Assembly: GCA_025360015.1 (NCBI GenBank) | Contig: JANYCZ010000016.1 | Location: 62,001-126,000 of the forward strand | DNA from: Verrucomicrobiota bacterium | GTDB taxonomy: Bacteria > Verrucomicrobiota > Verrucomicrobiia > Verrucomicrobiales > Verrucomicrobiaceae | Reading direction: 5' to 3' | Length of the DNA: 64,000 nucleotides | Part shown: piece after piece, positions 7,859-16,284 of the stretch | Numbering within the stretch: the stretch's first letter is position 1 | How the letters are laid out: each line of letters opens with the position of its first letter | Translations under genes and position numbers: made by a program | The notes under the pieces: generated by a model | Database searches by the model: none | What the model was told of the DNA's origin: nothing | The model's input: only the letters and a program-made list of their open reading frames with translations

Positions 7859-9631
7859 ATGTCGCCCCAGCAGCAGCAGTTCGATGGGTTTCGGCTCGAT
7901 TTTTCCGCTACGCTGGAAGATGCGCGCGATGCCGTGCGCGCCGTCATCCAGTGGCTGGTGGATCACCGTATCCAGGACGACGAATGCCGGCAATGGGAGC
8001 TGGTGCTGGCGGAAGCCGCAAACAACGCGGTACTCCACGCCACTCCTGAACAGACGCGTCTCACAGTCCGCATCGAAGCAGCGCTCTCTGCGGATGACAT
8101 TGATGTCCGCATCATCGATCACACCAGCGGTTTTGACTGGCCTGAAGAGGCGGCACTGCCGGAAGATGATGATTCAGAGCATGGGCGCGGGCTCTTCATC
8201 ATTCGTTCACTCACAGATCATGTGTCTTATCTGCGCGGGCAGGACTACAACGTGCTCAGCCTGCGCTCACCACGCAAATCTCCGCTGCATGTCGAAGAAG
8301 ACACCGAGGAGACTCTGGAACTCATGACCGCCGAGGTCGCCTCATGCTACGAAACTCTCGCCAACATTTTCCGGCTCATCGCCGATGCGGGCAATGATGT
8401 GGAACCGGTCGCACTGGCTGTGCGCTGGCTGGAGGAACTGCGTGAACTGGCGGGTGCTGATTTCCTGGTTTTGCGCATGGCTGCCACCGATGCAGGCAGG
8501 CTCCCCATCCTGGGCGGCGTGCCTTCCACCATCGTGTGGGAACCGCTGCTGGATCTCCGCAACACGGAGGCTGTTGAGACACGGGCGGCAGTCACACGCC
8601 AGGATCAATGGTTTGATGGCAGCACCACTTTTGCCGCTACCGATCCGCTGCGAAAAGCCGGTGAACACATCAGCGGGCTGGTGCATCCGCTGGAAAGCGG
8701 CGGCGATCTCGCGGGAGTGCTGACCGTGGGCGTTTTCAAACCACTCTGGGAACCGTCCGCGCGTGAACTGAATGTCGTGCGCAGCCTGGGCGATTTCCTC
8801 GGCGCGCTGCTGCATGGCCTGCACCGGCGGGATGAAGCCAATCAGGCACGGCTCATGAAACGTGAATTGCAGATCGCCGCGGACATCCAGCGCTCCCTCC
8901 TTCCCGCCGAGCTGCCACAGACGCGCTTCGTCCACTGCGCGGCCCATCTGGCCACCGTGGAAGAAGTGGGAGGGGACTATCTCGATGGCATCCTGCTGCC
9001 CACGGGCGGCCTGCTGTTTGTCGTGGCGGATGTCATGGGTAAAGGCGTCCCCGCCGCGCTGTTTGCCACCGCCTTTCACAGCTTGCTCCACTCGCATCTC
9101 GATCTGGCCGCGCGCCCCTCCCGCCTGATGCAGCGCCTGAACCAGGCGATGTTTCCCGAACTCGACCGGGCGGACATGTTCATCACCGCACAGATCGTCC
9201 ACGTCAGCGCTGACGGACTGATGCTGTATGTCTCGGGCGCAGGGCATGCCCCGCTGCTGCTCAGTGAAGGCAACCACATCCGCGAAGTCTTTGCGGACGG
9301 CCCGCCACTCGGTGTTGCTGCAGATGCGGCGTACCATGATTACTCCATCAACCTCAGCACTTACACGCACGTGCTTCTGCACACGGATGGATTGAGTGAT
9401 GTGGTGTCCGGTGGCGGCATCCTGAGCCGCGAGGCACTCCACGAATGGCTGCGCACCACCGCGGCTTCTGCCGCAGATGCCGGAGCTTCACGCGACAGCC
9501 TGCATCGCCTGCACCGCCAAGCCGTGGACGCTGCCAGCCAGCAGGACGACGCCACCTTCATGGTCATCACACGCGGCGCGAAGACGCTTTCCGCGAACAC
9601 CCAAAACTCATTGTCTCATGCCAAAGGATAG
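7859..9631 (+). CDS. RsbW-like kinase / GAF / SpoIIE-type PP2C phosphatase fusion
   Basis: A 590-residue cytoplasmic protein with three domains. Residues about 5-140 are a GHKL ATPase of RsbW/SpoIIAB type, with the N box ELVLAEAANNAVLHA, the G1 box DHTSGFDWP and the G2 box EHGRGLFII. Residues about 165-330 are GAF-like. Residues about 335-575 are a SpoIIE-type PP2C phosphatase (QIAADIQRSLLPAELP, EVGGDYLDG, VADVMGKGVPAALF, VSGAGHAPLLL, HTDGLSDVV) with the metal-binding Asp residues in place. The two halves are expected to act in opposite directions on the STAS protein encoded just upstream, gated by whatever the GAF domain senses. I chose ATG 7859; an in-frame TTG at 7850 overlaps the STAS stop. 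It overlaps the next gene by 14 bases. Confidence 0.9.
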   Translation: MSPQQQQFDGFRLDFSATLEDARDAVRAVIQWLVDHRIQDDECRQWELVLAEAANNAVLHATPEQTRLTVRIEAALSADDIDVRIIDHTSGFDWPEEAALPEDDDSEHGRGLFIIRSLTDHVSYLRGQDYNVLSLRSPRKSPLHVEEDTEETLELMTAEVASCYETLANIFRLIADAGNDVEPVALAVRWLEELRELAGADFLVLRMAATDAGRLPILGGVPSTIVWEPLLDLRNTEAVETRAAVTRQDQWFDGSTTFAATDPLRKAGEHISGLVHPLESGGDLAGVLTVGVFKPLWEPSARELNVVRSLGDFLGALLHGLHRRDEANQARLMKRELQIAADIQRSLLPAELPQTRFVHCAAHLATVEEVGGDYLDGILLPTGGLLFVVADVMGKGVPAALFATAFHSLLHSHLDLAARPSRLMQRLNQAMFPELDRADMFITAQIVHVSADGLMLYVSGAGHAPLLLSEGNHIREVFADGPPLGVAADAAYHDYSINLSTYTHVLLHTDGLSDVVSGGGILSREALHEWLRTTAASAADAGASRDSLHRLHRQAVDAASQQDDATFMVITRGAKTLSANTQNSLSHAKG

Positions 9632-10025
9632 ACCCATACTCGTCGTCGATGACGAGCCTCACATGCGGCGGGTGACGGAGCTCAGCATGAAGCCCCTGGG
9701 CCATCCCATCCTCCTTGCCGGAGATGGTCTGGAAGCGGTGAAACTGGCGCAAAGTCGGCGCCCCTGCGTCATCCTGCTTGATCACATCATGCCGGTGATG
9801 GACGGCAAGGCAGCGCTGCAACTGCTGAAGGATGATCCTGCCACACGTGACATTCCCGTCATCATTCTCAGCTCCCGTGGCCAGCTTGCCGTGGGCCAGT
9901 ACCAGGGGTTTGAGAGCGCAACGATGTTTGTTTCGAAACCCTTTAGCCCTGCCCTGCTTCGCCGTGAAGTGGAGCGCCTGATCACACCCTCTTCGTCGTT
10001 GGAATCTCAGACCGCGCATCCATGA
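9618..10025 (+). CDS. Single-domain response regulator (receiver only)
   Basis: A 135-residue CheY-like receiver. It has the acidic pair in ILVVDDEPH, the phospho-acceptor Asp in VILLDHIMPVMDG, the Ser switch in IILSSRG and the conserved Lys in VSKPF. It lacks an output domain, so it probably passes a signal by protein contact or returns phosphate to the Hpt domain of the hybrid kinase that heads the operon. The ATG at 9618 sits inside the end of the phosphatase gene and gives a family-sized protein; earlier in-frame starts would only add residues with no receiver match. Its stop overlaps the next start by 4 bases. Confidence 0.92.
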   Translation: MPKDRPILVVDDEPHMRRVTELSMKPLGHPILLAGDGLEAVKLAQSRRPCVILLDHIMPVMDGKAALQLLKDDPATRDIPVIILSSRGQLAVGQYQGFESATMFVSKPFSPALLRREVERLITPSSSLESQTAHP

Positions 10026-11215
10026 AGCAGCGGCTGGATCTCTTCATCATGATCGACGCCTGCGGGTGGGAGATCATCAAGGACCGTCCGCAGTTTCTCC
10101 GCACGCTGGCGCCGCACCGCCGCAAACTCGAAAGCGTCTTCGGCTACAGCAGCACCTGCGTTCCGAGCATTCTCAGCGGCCGCTGGCCGGACGAGCACCA
10201 CAACTGGTGCTACTTCATTCACGATCCAAAGAACTCCCCCTTCCGCAGTTTGAGCTGGCTGCGCTGGCTTCCCAAAGCGCTGACCAGCCGTCGCATCGTT
10301 CGCCGTTATCTGACCAAACTCGTCAAATCAACGCTGGGGTTTACCGGTTACTTTGATCTCTACAACATCCCCTTTCATCTCATCCATCTGTTTGATTTCA
10401 CCGAGAAAAAAAGCCCGTTGCAGCCGCACGGCATGAACCGGGGCCCCAATGTGTTTGATCTTCTCGTGGAGAAAGGCGTGCCCTACTTTGTTACCGAGCC
10501 GAATCTGAGCGAAGAATTCAACCACGACCGTTTGATCGCCGACATCGAAGACGAGCGCATCGACTTCGCGTTCCAATACTGGGCTGGGCTGGACGGCCTG
10601 CTGCACCGGGTGGGCAATCAATCGCCTGAAATCGACCCCAAGCTCGCTGCCTATGAAGCATGGATCATGCAGACCATGACGATGGCACGAAATCACTACC
10701 GCGAGGTCAATCTCCACGTCTTCAGCGACCACGGCATGGCCAACTGCGATCAGCATCTCGATCTGCGCAGCAAAATTGACGCTGAAGGTCTCCGCATCGG
10801 CACTGACTACAACGTGGTCTATGACAGCACGATGGCGCGTTTCTGGTTCTTCAACGATGCAGCACGCCAGAAGGTCACCGGAGTTCTTCAGGGCGTGTCG
10901 GAGGGCCGCATCATGACCGAGGAGGATCTACGACGCTGCCGCGCTCATTTCGCCGACGGGCGTTTTGGGGAGCTCATCTTCCTCGTCAAAGAAGGCGTGC
11001 TGATCGTACCCAGCCACATGGGGGAGCGCCCCATCCGCGCCATGCATGGCTATCATCCGCATGATCCGCAGAGCTACGCGACGCTCTTCAGCAGTTCGTC
11101 CCACGTCCCGGCGGACATCACCCACATTCCGCACATTCATCGCCTGATGGAGGCTGCCATGGAACGTCCCGAGGTCAAACGCACCGCACCTGCCCTCCAC
11201 TCCCTGGCTGCCTGA
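10022..11215 (+). CDS. Alkaline-phosphatase-superfamily hydrolase (type I phosphodiesterase-like)
   Basis: A 397-residue protein of the alkaline phosphatase/nucleotide pyrophosphatase fold. Metal-binding and nucleophile regions are visible: FIMIDACGW near the N-terminus, the nucleophile loop YSSTCVPSILSGRWPDEHH, FSDHGM and a late HGYHPHDPQSYA. There is no signal peptide, so it should act in the cytoplasm. In a polysaccharide operon it might remove or rearrange a phospho-substituent, or transfer one, but the substrate is not readable. It is coupled to the receiver gene by a 4-base overlap and followed by the first larger gap in the operon, which holds a hairpin repeat. Confidence 0.78.
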   Translation: MKQRLDLFIMIDACGWEIIKDRPQFLRTLAPHRRKLESVFGYSSTCVPSILSGRWPDEHHNWCYFIHDPKNSPFRSLSWLRWLPKALTSRRIVRRYLTKLVKSTLGFTGYFDLYNIPFHLIHLFDFTEKKSPLQPHGMNRGPNVFDLLVEKGVPYFVTEPNLSEEFNHDRLIADIEDERIDFAFQYWAGLDGLLHRVGNQSPEIDPKLAAYEAWIMQTMTMARNHYREVNLHVFSDHGMANCDQHLDLRSKIDAEGLRIGTDYNVVYDSTMARFWFFNDAARQKVTGVLQGVSEGRIMTEEDLRRCRAHFADGRFGELIFLVKEGVLIVPSHMGERPIRAMHGYHPHDPQSYATLFSSSSHVPADITHIPHIHRLMEAAMERPEVKRTAPALHSLAA

Positions 11216-11231
11216 TAAGTTCAGCCAAACA

Positions 11232-11247
11232 CCCCGCATCTGCGGGG
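11232..11247. repeat. REP-like palindrome CCCCGCATCTGCGGGG
   Basis: A 7-2-7 palindrome differing at one base of the centre from the one at 1214-1229. A second, weaker inverted repeat (11259-11264 with 11281-11286) follows. It lies between the hydrolase and flippase genes and could act as an mRNA-processing or partial termination hairpin; there is no T-tract. Confidence 0.6.
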
Positions 11248-11289
11248 ATTGTTGAGAGGGAGGCTTGCCGTGAGATTTCGGCCTCCGCG

Positions 11290-12858
11290 ATGACCTACGA
11301 CTCCATCAAACAACACATCTGGAGCAACGCCCTCTCAAACTATTTCCGTACCTTTGTCGGCATCCTCGTCGGGCTGGTCACCTTTCGGCTTTTATATCAG
11401 GCGCTGCCGCGTGAGTCGTTCGGTTTTTGGTCTCTGCTTTGGAGTGTGTTCGGCTATGGCATTCTGCTGGACTTCGGCTTTGGATTTACCGCGCAAAAAC
11501 GCGTGGCCGAACTGTCCGTCACGGGTGAATGGCACAAGCTCAGCCAGGTCCTGAGCACCATTCTGTTCTTTTACCTCGGCATGGCAGTGCTCATGGCCAC
11601 CACGGTGGCGCTGGGAGCGGATGACGTCGTGCGCGCATTCGGAGTGTCCGCCGCCAATCATGAGGAGTTTCGCCTCGTGCTGATTGCCTTCTTCGCCGCC
11701 ATCGCCCTGGCGTTTCCGCTGGGTCTTTTCCCGGAAATCCTGCGCGGTCAGCAGCGCATCCGCACCACCAATAACATCATCACAATCGCCCTGCTCATGC
11801 GCCTGGTCGTCATCGCCTGGGCTGTCCACGCAGGCTGGAGCCTGCTGGCCATCATGCTGGCGGCGTTGTTTTTTGCGCTGGCACCGGATCTTGTCTCCGC
11901 CTTCTTCGCCCTGCGTCACCTGCCGGAGGTGAAGCTGCGCCCGGGATTGTTTTCAAAGTCCATCATGCGCGAGACGATGGGCTTCTCCATCTTTGCCTAC
12001 ATCAGCACGGCCACCACGCTTGTGCTGGGAAAAACAGACCAGTTGGTACTTGGTGCCACGCTTTCCATCGGTGCGGTGGCCGTTTATCAGGCCGGGGCGA
12101 AAGTCGCCGAGGTGTTTGCGCAGTTCACCCGGCAGTTGCAGGACACGCTGTCTCCCGCTGCCGCCCATCTGCATGCCGCCGGCGACCACTCCGCGCTGCG
12201 CGATCTGCTGCGCCGCGGCACGCGCTGGAGCGCCCTCATCGCCACGCCGCTGTATGTGCTGTGCGCCTTTGAACTGGAGCCGCTGCTCAGAATTCTCACG
12301 GGGGACTCGCACATCGCCGTTGAGACCTGGCAGGTGGCGCAGGTGCTGCTGCTTTGGTTTTACACTTCCGCGCTCACACACAGTGTCAGCAAGCGGATCT
12401 ACATGATGACCGGCCATGAGCGGCGCCTCATGTGGCTGGGTCTCGGCGAGGCGGCGGTGAATCTCTCACTTAGCATCACGCTGGCCCTGCTGTTTCAAAA
12501 TGTGGTCGGCGTAGCGGTGGGCTCGCTCATTCCCGCTGCCTTCTTTGGCTGGTGCCTGCTCTGGCCTTGGGTGGCGCGGGATCTCCAGATCCGCCCATGG
12601 CAGTTGTTTCGTGAAACGGTGCTGCCAGCATGGATCGCCAGCGTACCGTCGGCACTTGTGCTGGGCACGCCGCTGCTTTTCCCGGACCTGCGGATCGAGA
12701 ACACCTGGCCGCGCATCCTCCTGATGGGAAGTGCAGGCGGAGTGACTTCGCTCCTTTGCGTGTGGTACGGGTGTTTGACCCCTGCGGAGCGCCAGATGCT
12801 CGGCGCCCGCCTGCCCTCTCTCTTCAAAAGAAATCCAACCGCGCTTCAGCCCGCGTGA
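11290..12858 (+). CDS. Polysaccharide flippase (Wzx/PST family)
   Basis: A 522-residue membrane protein with about 12-14 hydrophobic segments, of the MATE/MOP polysaccharide transporter type. The N-terminus (NALSNYFRTFVGILVGLVTFRLLY) and a later TDQLVLGATLSIGAVAVYQAGAK segment are typical. Such proteins move undecaprenyl-diphosphate-linked repeat units across the inner membrane. It follows a 74-base gap with hairpins and is 6 bases before the next gene. No Wzy polymerase, Wzc/Wza export or ABC transporter is seen in the window, so polymerisation and export genes must lie elsewhere or be replaced. Confidence 0.88.
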   Translation: MTYDSIKQHIWSNALSNYFRTFVGILVGLVTFRLLYQALPRESFGFWSLLWSVFGYGILLDFGFGFTAQKRVAELSVTGEWHKLSQVLSTILFFYLGMAVLMATTVALGADDVVRAFGVSAANHEEFRLVLIAFFAAIALAFPLGLFPEILRGQQRIRTTNNIITIALLMRLVVIAWAVHAGWSLLAIMLAALFFALAPDLVSAFFALRHLPEVKLRPGLFSKSIMRETMGFSIFAYISTATTLVLGKTDQLVLGATLSIGAVAVYQAGAKVAEVFAQFTRQLQDTLSPAAAHLHAAGDHSALRDLLRRGTRWSALIATPLYVLCAFELEPLLRILTGDSHIAVETWQVAQVLLLWFYTSALTHSVSKRIYMMTGHERRLMWLGLGEAAVNLSLSITLALLFQNVVGVAVGSLIPAAFFGWCLLWPWVARDLQIRPWQLFRETVLPAWIASVPSALVLGTPLLFPDLRIENTWPRILLMGSAGGVTSLLCVWYGCLTPAERQMLGARLPSLFKRNPTALQPA

Positions 12859-12864
12859 TCTCCC

Positions 12865-14163
12865 ATGCAAGCATCCCACATTCTCCGCAAATACGATCCA
12901 TCTCAATGGGGCGGCACAGAGACAGCGATGCAGCGCCTCATCCAGGGACTGCAGCAGCATGGCATTTCTTCGAGGGTGCACGCTCCGCACCACCCCAATG
13001 CAAACGACACCGATCTGCTGCGCGCTGCCGGGGCCGAGATTCAACGCTACCGCGCCTTCGTTCCAGTCGCAGGCATTTCCGCAGCGCAGCGCGAGGCGCT
13101 GATTTCATGGGGTGGCAATCTGTTTTCATTCGATCTCTTCTGGCAGCTACGCGCCAGCGGTGCGGACGTGATGCATTCGCATGCGCTCAACCGGCTTGCC
13201 GGCATCAGCCTGCTGGCCGCGCGAACACGCGGTGTGCCGCATGTGATCACCCTGCATGGGGGTGCGCTCGATATTCCGGATGAGGTGAACGCCAGACTCA
13301 CCGCTCCCCTCAAAGGCGGCTTTGAGTGGGGCAAGTCTCTCGGCATGCTTGTGCGGAGCCGACGCGTGCTGCGGAACACGGATGCGATCTTCACCTGCAA
13401 TCCGCGTGAGGCAGCCCTGCTGCAGAAGAAATATCCCGCACAGCGCATCATCGTGCAGCCGCATTCGGTTCCGGCCGCTGAGTATGCCATCGACAGCCGT
13501 GGAGCGGCGCGCCAGGCCTTTCCGCAGATCGCCGGGCGTGATCTCATCATCAAGGTCGCCCGGCTTGACCCTGCCAAAAATCTGCCCTGGCTGGTACGGC
13601 AGATGCCCGCGATCAAACGCCGCCATCCACGCGCCATGCTGGTGCTCGCCGGAGCCGGGACTACGCAGTCCGTGGTCGAAGAGCTGCATAGCGAGATCAG
13701 CCGTCTGGGCCTGAGCAATGATGTGCTGCTCACCGGCGGCCTCGGTTTAGGCAGTGCTGAATTGATCGGCCTCATCCAGTCCGCACGCCTGCTGGTGCTG
13801 AGTTCAACGGCCGAGCCCTTCGGCATCGTCATTCTCGAAGCCTGGGCCGCTGGCACACCGGTTCTTTCTTCCCGCACATCCGGTGCCGCCTCGCTGATCG
13901 AGAATGGGCGCACCGGTTTGCTCTATAATCTTGATCAAGCTGCCGATTTTCACTCCGGCATCGACACCCTCATGCTCAACAACAAGCTGCACCGGCACCT
14001 CCGTGCGGAAGCTCGTGAGCATGTGCGCGCGGAATTCGACGTACCCACCATTGGCCGTCGTGTGGCCCGTGTTTATGAGGAATTGATCGAAGCCAAAAAG
14101 CGCAAGGGTTCGAAGACATCACTTTCCCACCAGCCAGTCAAGTTCGCCGCCAAACTGTCATGA
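12865..14163 (+). CDS. GT4-family glycosyltransferase
   Basis: A 432-residue GT-B glycosyltransferase. The N-terminal acceptor domain has YDPSQWGGTETAMQRLIQGL; the C-terminal donor domain has LIIKVARLDPAKNLPWLV and the donor-binding stretch SSTAEPFGIVILEAWAAGTPVLSS, with Glu at both usual positions. A middle segment (MHSHALNRLAGISLLAARTR) fits the His-containing loop of GT4 enzymes. It should add a sugar to the growing lipid-linked unit. It overlaps the following GT2 gene by 4 bases. Sugar specificity cannot be told. Confidence 0.9.
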   Translation: MQASHILRKYDPSQWGGTETAMQRLIQGLQQHGISSRVHAPHHPNANDTDLLRAAGAEIQRYRAFVPVAGISAAQREALISWGGNLFSFDLFWQLRASGADVMHSHALNRLAGISLLAARTRGVPHVITLHGGALDIPDEVNARLTAPLKGGFEWGKSLGMLVRSRRVLRNTDAIFTCNPREAALLQKKYPAQRIIVQPHSVPAAEYAIDSRGAARQAFPQIAGRDLIIKVARLDPAKNLPWLVRQMPAIKRRHPRAMLVLAGAGTTQSVVEELHSEISRLGLSNDVLLTGGLGLGSAELIGLIQSARLLVLSSTAEPFGIVILEAWAAGTPVLSSRTSGAASLIENGRTGLLYNLDQAADFHSGIDTLMLNNKLHRHLRAEAREHVRAEFDVPTIGRRVARVYEELIEAKKRKGSKTSLSHQPVKFAAKLS

Positions 14164-15044
14164 GTGATCCGCTCATCAGCATCGTCATGCGCTCCTTCAA
14201 TGAGGCCTGGGCGCTGAAGGAAACACTGCCGGCACTGGCCGCGCAAGACTGGCAAAACCGGGAGCTGATCGTCATCGACAGCGGTTCCACCGACGGCTCG
14301 CAGGAGCTCATTCGCGCCGCCAGTCCCGCGCATTTCATCCAAATCACGCCTCAGGAGTACCGTTCAGGCCGTGTGATGAATCAGGGCATGCAGCTCGCCC
14401 GCGCCGAACGTGTGATATTTCTCAACGCCGATGCGACACCGCAGGACAATCACTGGTTGAGGCCGCTGGCGGAAACACTCGCTGATTCCCGCGTGGCGGC
14501 GTGTTTTGGCCGCCAGATGCCGCGCCCTGACTGTCAGGCAGTGTTTGCCTGCGACTATGACCGCTGCTTCGGACCTGAGCGTGAGTCCGCACGCTGGGAT
14601 CATTTTTTCAGCATGGTCAGCAGCGGCCTGCGCAAAGACGCCTGGCAGCTCCGTGGCTTTCGCGAAGACCTGCCATACGCCGAGGATGACGAGTACACTC
14701 GCTGGTGCCGGGCTCAGAGCTATGCAGTGTCCTATGTGGAAGAATCCGTGGTCATGCACAGCCACAACTACACGCCACAGCAAAGCTGGAAGCGCTCCTT
14801 TGGCGATGCCCGTGCGCTCGGCAAGACTTGGAGTCAGCGAGCGGGCGGCTTCAACTGGCCCCGCACTGTTTTACTCGGCTGGCTCAATGATGTGCGGCAT
14901 GACCTGGGCTGGTGCCTCAAACATCGCCGCCTGCATGAACTGGCTCATGCCATGCGCATTCGCTGGCAGCAGCGCTGTGGCAGACTGGCGGGATTTCACC
15001 AAGGCTGGCACGAGCAGCAGGAGGTGTCTGCCATTCCTGCATGA
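14160..15044 (+). CDS. GT2-family glycosyltransferase
   Basis: A 294-residue GT-A enzyme. Motifs: SIVMRSFNEAWALKETLPAL at the N-terminus, VIDSGSTDGSQEL for nucleotide binding, an acidic metal motif in LNADATPQDNHWL, and an EDDEYTRW stretch supplying the catalytic base region (about residue 178). A C-terminal RGLR-like segment is not obvious. It resembles the rhamnosyltransferase-like branch of GT2, but I would not name the sugar. It overlaps its neighbours by 4 bases on both sides (14160-14163 and 15041-15044). Confidence 0.9.
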   Translation: MSDPLISIVMRSFNEAWALKETLPALAAQDWQNRELIVIDSGSTDGSQELIRAASPAHFIQITPQEYRSGRVMNQGMQLARAERVIFLNADATPQDNHWLRPLAETLADSRVAACFGRQMPRPDCQAVFACDYDRCFGPERESARWDHFFSMVSSGLRKDAWQLRGFREDLPYAEDDEYTRWCRAQSYAVSYVEESVVMHSHNYTPQQSWKRSFGDARALGKTWSQRAGGFNWPRTVLLGWLNDVRHDLGWCLKHRRLHELAHAMRIRWQQRCGRLAGFHQGWHEQQEVSAIPA

Positions 15045-16105
15045 GCGCGCGCTTCACCATCGACGGCAGCGAAAGCCTGGAACAGCACCTCGCTGTCACC
15101 TGCACGCACGTTCGCGCAGGTGTCGAACGCATCATTCCGGCGGGCAAGCTCGAAGGCCTCGTGCTGGCCGGCGGCTATGGCCGCGGGGAGGGCGGCGTGC
15201 TGCGTGAAAACGGCCAGGACCTGCCCTACAACGATCTGGAGTTCTTTGTCTTCATGCGCGGCAGCACGCTTATCAATGAGCGTCGTTTCAGAACGGCACT
15301 GCACAGGCTCGGAGAGTCGCTCTCTCATGGGGTCGGGCTGGATGTGGAGTTCAAGATCCTTTCGACCTCACGGCTGCGCCGCAGCCCGGTCAGCATGTTC
15401 TACTATGACCTAGTCATGGGTCACCGCTGGCTGATCGGCGAAGAAGATCTTTTCACCGGATGCGCTCACCATCGCGAGGCCGCTTCCATTCCATTGCATG
15501 AGGCCACGCGACTGCTTTTCAACCGCTGCTCCGGCCTGCTGTTTGCCAGCGAACGGCTCGCTCAGAATGACTTCAGCGCTGCAGATGCCGACTTCGTTGG
15601 ACGCAATCTGGCCAAAGCGCAGCTAGCGCTGGGTGATGTGGTTCTGGCCATGGCAGGCCGCTATCACTGGAGCTGTCTGGAACGTCACCGCAGACTTCAG
15701 GAACTTCACGACGTGCACACCGAACTCCTTTCCCAACATGCCGCCGGAGTTGCGTTCAAGCTCCATCCGCAACGCTCGACACAGACGCGCGACGAACTGA
15801 TCAACGAACATTCGGCGCTGTCACAGCTCGCGCAGAACATCTTTCTTCGACTCGAAAGCCGGCGCTTGGAAATCAAGTTGTCCACACCTGTCGATTATCT
15901 CGTCAGCAAGACCAACAAGTGCCCTGAAGTACCGCTGTGGAAAAACGTGCTCATTCATCTGCTCACACGTGGCATGCCACCCAGCTTCCCACGTTATCCA
16001 CGGGAGCATCTGTTCCATGAGCTGGTGACGATGCTATGGACCGAACGCCGCGCGACCACGACAGCCATCCAGCAGTACGCAGCACTGTGGAACCGCTTTA
16101 GCTAA
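15041..16105 (+). CDS. Nucleotidyltransferase-fold protein of unknown function
   Basis: A 354-residue soluble protein. The N-terminal 110 residues carry the signature of the polymerase-beta-like nucleotidyltransferase fold: the GG..G loop in LAGGYGRGEGGVL, the two-acid motif in YNDLEFFVF and a third acidic position in GLDVEFKIL. The rest (about 120-354) is alpha-helical with no motif I recognise. Proteins of this fold transfer NMP groups to small molecules, proteins or antibiotics. Inside a polysaccharide operon it might modify a biosynthetic or regulatory partner, which is speculation. It overlaps the GT2 gene by 4 bases and is followed by a 179-base gap. Confidence 0.65.
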   Translation: MSARFTIDGSESLEQHLAVTCTHVRAGVERIIPAGKLEGLVLAGGYGRGEGGVLRENGQDLPYNDLEFFVFMRGSTLINERRFRTALHRLGESLSHGVGLDVEFKILSTSRLRRSPVSMFYYDLVMGHRWLIGEEDLFTGCAHHREAASIPLHEATRLLFNRCSGLLFASERLAQNDFSAADADFVGRNLAKAQLALGDVVLAMAGRYHWSCLERHRRLQELHDVHTELLSQHAAGVAFKLHPQRSTQTRDELINEHSALSQLAQNIFLRLESRRLEIKLSTPVDYLVSKTNKCPEVPLWKNVLIHLLTRGMPPSFPRYPREHLFHELVTMLWTERRATTTAIQQYAALWNRFS

Positions 16106-16106
16106 C

Positions 16107-16137
16107 ATGCATTCCCCCCACTTGCGGGCGATGCATT
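16107..16137. repeat. Degenerate palindrome flanked by ATGCATT repeats
   Basis: An imperfect copy of the 7-2-7 palindrome (16114-16129, five of seven arm pairs) is bracketed by ATGCATT at 16107-16113 and 16131-16137. The flanking 7-base repeats look like a target duplication, but since ATGCAT is itself palindromic they also extend the hairpin. It lies right after the stop at 16105 in a 179-base gap (16106-16284) where I see no convincing gene. Confidence 0.45.
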
Positions 16138-16284
16138 TGCTCATGAGCAGGGCTTGGTACCGGAAGTTCGCACAGCTCATGAACCTCCTTGTTGTCCCTC
16201 CTCACATCCCCTGCCTGATCGACTGCGCCACCTGTCAGCGGATGGACCTCTGCTCACAGCATTTTCAGCCGGCAAAGAATCCCC

